A stretch of DNA of 64,000 bases, taken from NCBI GenBank assembly GCA_019843655.1, contig JACDQD010000004.1:9796001-9860000 (forward strand), in the 5' to 3' direction. Below, piece by piece: positions 25,001-37,100 of this stretch; within the stretch, counting starts at the first letter, position 1, and each line of letters opens with the position of its first letter. Both the position numbers and the translations under genes were made by a program. This DNA is from Lethocerus indicus (Eukaryota > Arthropoda > Insecta > Hemiptera > Belostomatidae). Below the pieces are notes generated by a model, which worked only from the letters and a program-made list of their open reading frames with translations, was not told where the DNA came from and did no database searches.

Positions 25001-28000
25001 GATATTCAAATTTCGGAACGTCGTTACTTCATTATAGCGTCACTGTAACCTGGTCGAAGCGGCTGATTTCACCTACTCTGCTATAATGCCATGGAAACCA
25101 GTATAAACATGATCTACAGCTATACAGACAATAACTCAACTCAGAACGTCGCTGGGTTGTTTTAGTGAGGGCAATCTGTTGTGTAACCTTAGGCCTTCTC
25201 AGGAGTTTATACTCCGATTTTCGGTAAGTAATGGAGACTTAAGTTGGTCTAAGGGATGTTCATTACTCGCAAGCGGCAATTGTTTTGCCTGTTGAAAATA
25301 TTAAGACGTCCTTGGGTATTAGGACGCACTAAAGATGGCGTCATTGACTGCGCCCATGAAGCTGAGGTCACAGGAGGAGCGCGTGCGCTTGTGTCTCTAC
25401 CTAAATGCTTCCATTGAAATGCATGCTCAGCTAAGCCGCCAAGTAGTCATCTATCAATCCCCCTTGGAGCTCTTCCAAATTCAACAGGGCTTTATCTACC
25501 TTCCGCCCTGCGTACTTCGTTTATTATGGATCTCTGAAGTATGCAGTGTAGATAAAAGCGCACTAAAAGAAATCCAGCAATGTTGAATGAATCAATGACA
25601 AATGGTGGTGTGGGGAGCGGAATCCTCCAAATTGTCCACCAACAATTTCATTTATTCTCTTGGAATAATTTTCATTTGGCGAAATTGGAGTAACTCATTT
25701 CATTAAATTGTTCTTCAACTTTCGTAAAAATGGGGGATTATATTCTGCGTAAAGCGGACTTTTTTAGACGGAATTTATAAGCCAAGAAAAGCATTGTGAA
25801 TTAGAGTTTACAGATATAACATCAAACTAAGTTTACTACGCTATAAAATTTCGAACATAATTTATAACATATACCTAAACTGACACAAGTACGTAATTTT
25901 TTAAAAGGACTAATAAATGCAGTTAATTTTTTGAACACGTTTTCTTATTCTATTTGCTTTCATCAGAATTCTTAACGTTTATTTCGTTATCGGTGATACA
26001 GCGGTCATCAGGACACAACATGGAGGGAATGTCCTTCAAGAGAAAATCTATATCGACCAAGTTGTACATCATATGTACTTTGGAATAAATAAATTTTCGT
26101 CTACTAAAATTAATTACTTCATTTTCATACCACTAATAATTGTTTACTGAAATTAAAATTGTATAAACAATAATATATAGGCTGAGGTGACCGTAACGTA
26201 AGGGGCCGTTTTTCCACTTACCGTGATAACAGTTCTGTTTCTGACATTCACCTACTGAAAAATCAAAGGTTCAAATTCAAAGATAGGATTATTATTCATA
26301 TTAATCCAAATTTGTTGTCCAGCATCTAAATTAACGATTTGATTCCGCGAACTGAAATTGGAAAAACCTTTGAAATGAAAAAGCAGAACGGGTTAAGACA
26401 GGAAGAGCTGGAGGCCAACGGATTGCACACGACCGCTTGTTGTTGCGTGTTGTCCTTAAGACGTATTGTGGTTCCCCCACAGTATTACCTTATTTAAGTT
26501 ATTACCTTGAAATTTGTATTATAAATTTCCGCGTTATCCCTTTTTTGAAAGTAAACGTCATTCATTCGAAAGCAAAAGAGGACGAAGAAAATGGTGTGTG
26601 TTTTCGCTATATCGAAAACCTTTAATATGAACACAATATACAATACCTTTAATATGTTTTGATATGTATTTCAATACATTTGAAATAATTCAGTCTTAAA
26701 CGAAATCTCGAATGTTTCATTTACATTACTTGAGTCAACAAGCGCTTTAATGTAAAGTGTACATTACATTACACTGAACCAGCCGAAGCACTCGTTACTT
26801 TTTAAATGGGTTTTACCAATTCTTGAGATACAAGTGACCCCAAACTCCGAGTCGGAATAAAGATAAAAGACTGTCGTCGAGGGAATAACCCCAACCCGGG
26901 AAATGAATCCAGTCGTTGCAAAACCACAAGATGGAATAAAAGAGTTGAAATATTCTCTGAACAAATGATCCGGCAAGAGTTGAATACCCGGCGGCTGTAA
27001 ATTGTGCGATTAAGTGTTGCAAAGTTCAAAAGTGCAAAAATTGGTATCTGGATATTTTTTTTTGGAAAAGAACAGTACAGCCGGTCGTCATTATTAATAA
27101 TGCATGACTGATACACGGCCTATTCAGAGGACGAGAACGCTTTACAAGAGGCGGATGACCTCGGAATTATGATAAAAAATCCTTGGCAAAAAACATTGCA
27201 CCTACCGGGAAGAACTTGGGACACGACAGAGCAATTGAAAATGTCTGGATCTGCTTCTGTTGTGTTTTTACTATGTCGACTAATTAAACAATACCTTTAA
27301 TAACGTTTTGACGTTACAAATTGTGTATTTAAATAATTTTCAAATAATGCTGTCTCAAACGTAATCTCGAATGTTTCACTTGCATTACTGGAGTCAACAA
27401 GTGCTTTCGCACACGTTTGGCGGTAATATTATATCATGAATACTCAAACAGAACGCTCAACATTTAAAGCGACAATTTCTGCGAAACCGTCTCCGGTTTA
27501 ACAAGTCAATATAAAATGTCCAAAAGAACGGAATCAGTGGAAACCAAATAATTCACATGAGTATAATTTGTGATTTCACACCTACCAGTTGTTTAGTGTT
27601 TAGCTTGGAAAAAAATACTCATAAAATAACCGCCTTATTTTAATAAAAAGGCTGTATATTTCAAAGTTCGTGTATTTGCTTAATTATTCCTCGACTCCAC
27701 ATAGACAGGGAAATTACTCGAGCACTTTTATAACACGTTATGCAAGTATTTCCCATGTATTGTAATTTGTAGGTTAGGATTTTGTTCTTTAGCCGGAGGC
27801 GAACATTTCCTATGATTAATATAAGTGTGGGAGAGTGAATGCCTTATACAGAACACCTGTGAGAGCATTAAACATAACATATAATAAAATACAGTAAGGA
27901 GAAAGAGCAATTAAAACAAAGTGAGTACATTATATAATGTTATCACAAAATATGAAGCAAGAATCACCGAATTGGCCATTAGTCTCAGATTGTACTGCAA

Positions 28001-31000
28001 TAATAATGAGTCAATAACGGCATCATAGTTAACAAATAATGGATAAATAAGCAGTGTTTCAAGAATTATAAAAGTATCCTAAACCACTAAAAATAATCTT
28101 CCAAAGCACGTTACAGTTTTTTTATAAAAATTCATTCGATCTCTTTTGACGCATTAAATTAAAATAACATTCGGGGAAAACAATTTACGACTATATAGCA
28201 AATGCCTGCTTATCAATAACCTCTATCGATCATTTTACAAGAAATACTACACTTTTTCATTATTGCATTATTAATTAATTGATAATCGATGGCAATGTCT
28301 TCAGTCCCTCAGACATTTCACTTCCTGACGCATTGGAGCACCTTAGTCCGCGCAATTATAGCACGCATTTTTCATAAATGAATGGTCACATTATCACAAA
28401 TGTTTTCACGGTGTAAATCAACATACAATTGGTCGCGACCGACAATGGCTTCCTCATTAACACATTTATTATTTCCGTTCATATTTTCGAACAGTTTCAA
28501 GATGTAATCCTCGAACAGTTTCTAGTTTGTTTATATTAGCTTGTTTTTAATCGACTGCACGGACTATTGCAATTTGATTGTCATGAATGTGGAGTGCATT
28601 CGAAGATTGGTTACTGTCGTACGTTGTGAGTTTCTCCGTTGGCCAATGAAACTATATTCTCATTGAAAGAGCGGGCTCCTGAATTTCAGTTTCACTTCTA
28701 CGCGGGGGGGATGAGGCAACGTTGTCTGGCGATAGCGGTTGCCTCACAGCCGGCGAAAGTCGATCCTCCTCCGGCCCGCTGGGATTTCCCTTTCTCTTTC
28801 ACTTTACCGGCTTCATTCCGTCTGTCTTTCTCTCTTTACGTCTGTCGGTAAGACCGAGAGTTTATGCTCGACATCGAGAGGAAGTTTACACGAGCAGTGT
28901 AAACCCGACAATAGTTTATATTCGGGGATGCCAGCATCTACTTCTTCTAAGCCTAACTTCTTGGAAACTTAGTCCGTCTGAAGAGTTTCAGGAATGGTAA
29001 ATTCCATAAATCGGAATTGGCCTGGAGAGAAAAAACACAGTCCTGCATATTCTTGAGTGCCATTCCTCTCAAATGGAGTGTTATGTTATTGTGAGATGGA
29101 GTTTGGTGGAGTTTTAATGGTCTTTTTGGTGTTACTGTGAAAGAAATAAAAACGCACATAGTCGCTTGGTGTATGTACGAAATATTATTTCTTTCGTTTA
29201 AGAAACAAAGCGGAAGCAACAACTTGACCCCGATAATAGGAAGTACATTAAAACCATATAAATAATAGAGACAGGCAGGTGTATACATAAACCAACAGGA
29301 AGACACCTATTACTCAGTTACCACAGGTACTCTACTCCACTGAGAACCTGTATTACCACAGTAATAGCAGATTTAGTTTATAAGTACAGTATAGCATAGT
29401 ATCTATTGATTGTTTTGTGAAAAGAAAACGTCTAATAGCGTACATGGAAAGTATAATTCTATTTTATTTTTGACTAAATCATGTATAGGAACTGACGATG
29501 GCGCTATAGCGAAACCGGTCTACCAATGGACCGAACTGTAAGTGGTGGATGACAGCCATATCGTGGATAATTCCACTAACAATTCTGATTAACAATTTAT
29601 GCGAATAAATCAATTAACGATTAATTTAATACAATTCGGAGAATGAAATAGATAATATTCTATTTTTGCAGAGAATTAGTAACAAGAAGAAATAATTGTA
29701 TTTATAGACTGTAGTGAGAGTTTATTTTGACAGTGTTCCCTTCCCTTTATAGTGTCCCGACATGAAATGGCCACTTTCTATTCAGTTTTTTCTTCTTTCC
29801 AGCGAATTTTTCCCTCACCTATGTCCGATTATTCATTCCTGTTCCCGGAAATCAGCGACCTAGATTTCTTCCAACCATTTTCGGGCATCCGACTAACTAC
29901 AGAAATATTCGGTTTCAAAGTACGACCCGACATCCAGCCCGAGACTTCGCAATATGATTATCTTACGCAACGTGAGGAAACTTGTAAGGATATTGTGTAA
30001 CGTTGGACGTCAAATCAGATTAGCGGAAAATAATACCAAAAATAAGTAAAATGACAGTATGCACATGGTGCTATAATAACATTTTTTGTCGAAATGGAAC
30101 AGAACTTATTGGATTTACAAATTATTTTTAAAAAATTTTGACTTTTGCAATATTTTGAATTCTGCTCAATTTAGTCAGTATAAATAATTTCATGTACGTC
30201 TTAATAGCCCTCTTTATTACTGGCTGTAAAAAGCCATATTGTAAGACAACACTAGCATTTTGGGTTCGGCGGCGATTGGATTCAATCCCTATGTTCGGTT
30301 CATTGTACACCTTGGAGGATGGATGACGTTGACGACCTCAATTGCCTGCTCGCGTATTAAACCTTATCAGTTAGCTGCATCTCAATATAACCGCACGTGA
30401 AGCAGGATGCGGACTTGCTTCGGGGCTGGTGACAGCAGTACAAAACTTCATTCCCATCTCTACCCCATCAGGAATTCAACTTTGCCATTAATACGAAATA
30501 TAAAGTAAGAACGGTATCTGCCGTCCTGAACAAATACGGGCAATACGGGTTACAGGGAACACGTTGGCAACTAACTAATTGCCGACTCTTTCAATCCGCG
30601 GGTCATGAGGTACACCATATATCACCCGAACGAAATTTAGCAAACCCGTTTTGACACTGACGTTCATCTCCATACGCAGCACATAGCATTTTTTGAGCTT
30701 GCCATGCATGTTTACCTTTACGAAAATGAAAACATTATGAGCAATTAATTAAACCGCCCATCGACGTTACTAGGGCAATGTCGCGTATCGGTTGGACATT
30801 GCGTTAAGCACAGCTTAACTTAGTCTAGGAGTGGTACCCAGTTCCTGTCGGTAGATGCCTCTCACAAATGCCACCTCTTACTTCACATTCCATCTTATCT
30901 CTTAATATTTGGGCCAAGATCACATTTAATTGGAAATAATTAGGACTTCCTCATTAGGAATTCGACATGAAATTAAATAAAAGATTTACATGAGGCCATG

Positions 31001-31093
31001 AAATAAGGAGGAAGTCTGAGAAAGATTTTTCAGTTCTGGTGAGTATTATAGATAAATAAATAAATAAATATATATCAATATATAAATAAATAA

Positions 31094-31145
<52 letters not shown>

Positions 31146-34100
31146 AAGTATTTAAATCGGTTGAGTAGAACCTGACATAATTCTTAGAGGGCGGCCCTGG
31201 TTTTGAGATACCGAATACGGTATGAACCGAACCGGAACCGATATGAATCGTTACTTACTAGTAGTTTAATTTAAATAAGGAGGCAGCATGAAAACACTAA
31301 ACGAAGCAGAGTAATAAACTGAGAACTTTCCCTTCAATCAGAAATATCTATTAAATATATTAATTTTATCGAACAGGAAACATTTCAGGATCCTTGCTGC
31401 ATTACGAGTATTAGGTATCATTGATTTTGGCCTCCTAGGCTTTGCTACACAGGCCACAGTATGAGGTTTCCAAATATAACAAAAGAAAGTGTAGAAAGGT
31501 GAGTGGGCGGTAAGGCGAGGTTGAGTGGGCGAGAGAAAGAGACGAAAGCTATACCCGGTATTTACCCAACTCGGACTAGGCCCCGGAGTTCACGCATTTA
31601 ACTTTTACTTTATAAGTCTCGGTATCTTCGGCACGGAGCATTGCAGTGCCTGTGTCGCTATTGCATTGGGTATCCCATGAGACTGCCTTTGAAAATACTT
31701 ACTTCGGGATCACACCGAAGTTATAGAATTTCACCTCTTCTTTTATGATTGTGGAATTGATTGAGGTGAGTTGTACATCTACATTACATTGAAAATACCC
31801 TACTAGTTGCGCATAGCAATATTCTCCTCATTGAGGAGACCTAACTGTCGGCAACTGTTAAAGCCCAACTGTTGCAGGAAGCCCAACAGTATGATCGTGA
31901 TATTTCAGACAGGTCATCAACCCTCATTTGACTCGTGCACAAGGTGTACTTTAGATGGACCAGTGAAAAAACGTAGGTGGTTTGAAAAGGACATTCCACT
32001 TTTTCCACTGTTTTTACTATTTCCATTCGATGTATATATCAGATTTTAAATTTAAAAAAAATTCCCCGAAGACTTTTATGTTAACACAACATTAAGTCAG
32101 TCATATGATCGATTACAATATTAGCATGTCTATTAGATACTTATCGGTAACTAGAAGATGTTTGATTCTTATCTTTAATTTTTGACTTTCCATTGTAATT
32201 CCTAACTAATGTACCACATTTGCTTAAAAAATGTTTAATAATAAATATTGGTGCTTAATACCGTTGCTAGTTCAACGTAATAATAAATAATAATACATTT
32301 ATGTACTCAAAATCATTAGGAGAATTTCGTATCAATATTGCAATACTAATTCCGGAGACCTGCGGAATATTGAGTCATTATATGAGTCAATATGAGTATT
32401 AATTGTCATTCATTGGAAAGAACTAATGTTATTTGGCAATTTGCACGCATCGCAAATCTAAGATAATGCTGATGACTCATTCTGGAAAAATGATTCATCG
32501 GGTTTGTAACATTATTTCCTCATTACCAAATACAATACTGATTCCACATTCCATCCATAGTTAAAAACTTCTACCTGTATATATCGGTCTCATTACAATA
32601 ATCCGTCACTTTATAAATAATTTTTTCTGTTAAAAATTAAAATCTCAGATTCCAGAAATCAGTTCTCATTTGACTCTCATTATTTGGTGCTAAAGTGATC
32701 TATTACGTGCTGGAGTGACAGGTACCGAGAAAATACAGAATTGTTTCTATAATAGCAGTAGGTTTAAAAAAGGCAATTAAGGAAATCGTTAGTCATATCG
32801 ATCTCATAATACACGTATTGAGTAAATTATCACGAAATTCAAGACTAGGAGGGTTTGTGAACAGACGTCCTTGAAAGTATATTAGAGTAGCCAGAAGTAA
32901 AAATCAAATAATGAGAAATTAATGTAAAACTAACAAAAGTTAAACAGAAACAGTTTACCATATTTACACAAAACAAACTGAACATAAATATGATTCGCGC
33001 GAATAAGATATACGTTGATGCTTGTAAAATGCATACTTTGTTATTTTCTAACAATTATACATAACCTTCTTCCCGAGCACACTTTATGTTGCATAATTTA
33101 CTCATAATTGGGATATATTTGCAATACTACCAATAATTTACACAATAAAGCATTTAAAAAATTGTCATCGAATAAAAGAATTCAGAGGGAATCCCTGAAG
33201 AGTCATGGGATTTCTATTAAGGTACGCTATCGGCGAGTGATTTCATCGCGTTGTTGTTTTCTGTTTCTTCCGTTCAACAGTCATATCCGGAAACATAGCG
33301 GCTCCGAAACTAGCTGACCCAAACAGGTTTCCTCTTTCGCGAAGGTCGCTGTATAAACAAGCGCTACAGCAAACAACGCGTTAATTACGCCGACTAGCCC
33401 TGCTATAAATATGCAATCAAATTTGACATATTACTTTTTGACCGTTGCATGAAATTTTATATAATTTGAAACGCCCAATTGGCTCGAATTAATTTGTCCG
33501 AAATGAAACATATTATTCTAACAACAACTTTTAAGAAACAAAAATTATTTCAGATTCTTAAGTGCAATCGGTAAATTCGTTTGAAGAAAGAATACACTGG
33601 ACGCTGAATATTTTTAACGTTTACCTTATTATGGCCCAGTTTTAGAATTAACAAGAAATTCACAATAACCTATAATTTAATGTACGTAAAATGCCACTAC
33701 TTTACGTATACGCGATTGAAATTATCAACCTATAAATTACTGAACAAGCTGTTTCGATGAATAACTATTTCCGTCATTTACAAAGCGCAAAATTATTTTA
33801 ATGATATGTCGTCATGGAAGCCCGAAAGCATTCTTAAACCATGTACCGGAGCGTGTACAATTTTATAAACAAAAAAGTAAAAGTGAATTTTATTTTAATT
33901 AAATGTCCAAGAAATTGAGCCGTCAGGGAACAGGAAAACGTCGGACTGATCAGATTGTGGGAATTTCTTTCCGAGTGACTTCCGCCCATTTTGAGCGACT
34001 TTCTATAAAAAAAAAAATGGTCCCGAAGAAACCGATTCTGTAACAAATGGTTGAAACCGTCGGATTTCCCACCGTTGCCTGTTGGTTAGATCTTTTCGTT

Positions 34101-37100
34101 TTAGCTGTCAATCCTGTTTTGTCTCCCCTTCACGCTCATTGCAGGAAATCGAAGACAAATGCCATAAATGTTTTATATACCGAACGTCATTATGTTGTTT
34201 CCATCGTGAAAATTACTTCAGAAATACTACTTAGGCGTATGCTACTTTGATAGTGTCTTATTAGCACTATTGTTATAATTCTTATCCAGACGAATTTTAC
34301 CGTGGAATCGTAACATATAAGATGAAAACGCATAGAAACGAAACGACGTCACATACTGCTTGGACTATCACATGCGAACAAATTAATAATGTACAACTGT
34401 ATTTTGAAGCCGAACTGGGCCTACGGAATGGAGTCCTGGGGACCGATCAAAGTGTCCCAAAATACTGAAGAAGCTAGTTTCAATGTTAAGGTAACGGCGT
34501 ATTCTTTTGATTACTTACATTGTTCCTTTAGCGACTGTCATGTTGAGGTTGTCTAAGACCTGGTTGGGACTTTTCTTGGACCCGTAGTGCTTGAAAGCCC
34601 GCCTGACTGAGACGGCCTGTTGCCTCCTCGACCAGACTGTGCTCTGCTGGGGTAGCAGCGGGGGCGGCACCTGGGACTTGCCGCCTTCCAGCATCACCAG
34701 CCCGTTGCTCCTCATCCCGTCGACAACGCCCGAACTCGAGGAGATCACGTCCGGCGAGTCGGCCACCATCGCCGGGTTCACAACGCCCCCCTCTCTGCAA
34801 CAAACACATCATACCGTCCTTAATTAAAATTAATTAAAATAAATGAGCTAAGATTTCCTCGGCCGAGACATGAACTACCGTATTCAATTTACAAGACCCC
34901 CGCAGTTGCTAAAACTCCCGGGGAAAAGCTCTTCCACTGGAGCTCGTTCGGGTTGTTCCGAACACAGGAAAAATTCCGAACTAGCGGTGGGTCGATCCCT
35001 ACTAATCGAGTTTTTTCCAGAGTACCTCAACGGAAGTTATGTAGAAATAAAAATTATGAACGTATTCGGGCGGTGACTTTATAATGTACAACTAAAAATC
35101 AAATGTAGTTCTAGTACTGCTGAATGAGGCAAGAATTAATGGACATTCCATATAATTCTTTGGTCGTCCACGAAGGTTTTGAATATCATATTTTATTCGT
35201 TCCGTGAAAACAATAGTAATAATAAGAAGAAAAAAACATCGGAGTTCAAAATTATTTTCAACTTCTATAAACGTTCAATGTCAAAGATGGTTCTTGACGG
35301 CTTTTCTCATTTGAAGAATCCCAGCAAGACTGAGCAGGCTCCTGAGAATGGTGCAATTCCCTCGGAGGCTTAAATCCCATTACGATTGTACCAGATGAAT
35401 GTTGGGCAACACGCGACATATACTTTTTTGTTTTTTAAGATTTTATTTCATAAGGCCGTTGTCTTTGCATAACCGCGTTGTTGAGCGTTACCTCATTCAA
35501 CCTCGCTTAGCCAGGAATTACACAAGTAACAGTCTCATTATCCCGCATTTACATTACCTACTTTAAACTAAGTTCTCCCAATATGTGTTTACATTTCTCC
35601 GAGTACAGGTGTGTCTATGAGAATACCTTCAACACTGTAGCATTTATATTCGAAACATTTATAATAAGAATGCCGCTCTTCAAGCATAACTAAACTAATA
35701 AATGAACTCATTGAGTATGATAGTTTTGCAGCTCTCTGTCCTGATCATGCACTATTCACACAATTATTATATATTTTATAGGGCTTGTTGCATAGTCTTA
35801 CAACAAACTTTGTTGCATGCCTAGATCTTATTTGGCTACATAAAAAATATAAATATTAAAAATAAAAAATAAAAATAATGTTAAATAATTTTTTTTACGG
35901 CTGCAGGGTCCAATACATTGTTACCCTTTTATTCTAGATCTGTTCTAACCCCATTACATAACTTACGCGTTCATTTATTATTAGCATTATTATGTCCAAG
36001 AAAATAGTAATTTTATTTAACGCGTATTAATGAAGCATTCCGTATACACGAAAGGATAAAATCATAAATATTAAAATGACTTATTAATATCGCCTTGACG
36101 AATACGTGCAGGACTTTGTTCGAACGACGCCAGTACTGCGATAGTACTTGCTTCCGCGTTCTCCTGTCAATCTTTTAAAAGTCGCCTATAACCAACTCTT
36201 GTTCCTGTACTTTATAAAGGCCGACAATCTGAACAGATTAAACAGTGACTAAAGTATGAATTAACGATAATCATGAACGCATACTACTGCAGAAGTGGAG
36301 ACAAATTATAACAATTTTGTGATACATGATGAAATTACAGTTCATGAATTTAATTCGGTTATGAGTTGGAGAAAGTGTTACTGGAACTTCTGAGAAAATA
36401 ATAGGAAACAGAAAATTGATGTTGATTCAATTTTTACAACCATCTGGAAGAGGCCACAGGGCACAAATTAGTCCTAAATAAACGCAGTAAGAAGGTTTAC
36501 TCTTTGAAGTGGTGTGTGTCTATGCGTAGTTTTGTGTGTGTGTGTGTGTTCGCGCGCGCATGTGTCTGTGCACACAAAAGATCGTAATTCAGTAGTGAAT
36601 TGGCTGGATTGGAGTAATTACTGTACGCGTTGTGGGAAGTGACCCTCGTGTCAAGAGATCGAGGCCTTTCGACCCACTTTCATTCAAACTTAACATTCGC
36701 CTCCCATTCAGACCAGTTCTTCCTATGCCCATTATTTTATTTCTATAGAGCTCTCCGATATTTAATGAACAATAGTAAGTACATTGACAGAATACAATTG
36801 TAATAACGGCAAAAAGTCCTATAAGTTTTAAGAAAGCATGAAATAAACTGCGCATTCTGATCAGGTATCTTATAAAACAATATTTCATTAACTGATTAAT
36901 TTATTGATCACTTGTTTAATAATAACAAAAGGTATTGCGAAGATATTTATTGTTCAGACAGATTCCTAATAGTGTTTTGAGACAGCAGCCGCATTCGTTG
37001 AAGGTTGCTGACCTCTGCCGGTAGGTCAGCCCAAACACCTCTAAACGCTGTGTTCAACTTACCGACACACTCGCTCATAACCTTTTTCCAATTCAGAAGT

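Larger units (their letters stand above)
21434..34518 (-). other. ABCH intron 2 (13.1 kb)
   Basis: No gene supported. CpG is common here, unlike the DNA below 20 kb. It contains hammerhead copy D, a duplicated segment pair (26594-26748 and 27258-27407), an (AAAT)n-(AT)n tract at 31050-31143 and a CpG-rich island at 28680-28860. Short open frames on either strand are not recognised. Confidence 0.6.

Noticed and set aside
25335..25586. 83-codon frame starting [19 protein letters not shown], faintly like a transposase or DNA-binding N-terminus
   Set aside because: The resemblance covers only a few residues and the frame has no continuation; not enough to call a transposon.
29752..30000. 82-codon plus-strand frame starting [13 protein letters not shown]
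   Set aside because: The composition looks protein-like, but I recognise no domain, there are no supporting splice signals, and it lies inside an intron of the opposite-strand gene.
34519..34781. Start of the ABCH protein at the GTG/ATG inside exon 2
   Set aside because: A good acceptor sits just upstream and the frame continues through it; exon 1a supplies an ATG in the correct phase with an upstream in-frame stop. Kept only as a fallback.
34528..34812. 94-codon Arg-rich frame overlapping ABCH exon 2
   Set aside because: Shadow frame of the real exon; it does not join to any neighbouring exon.
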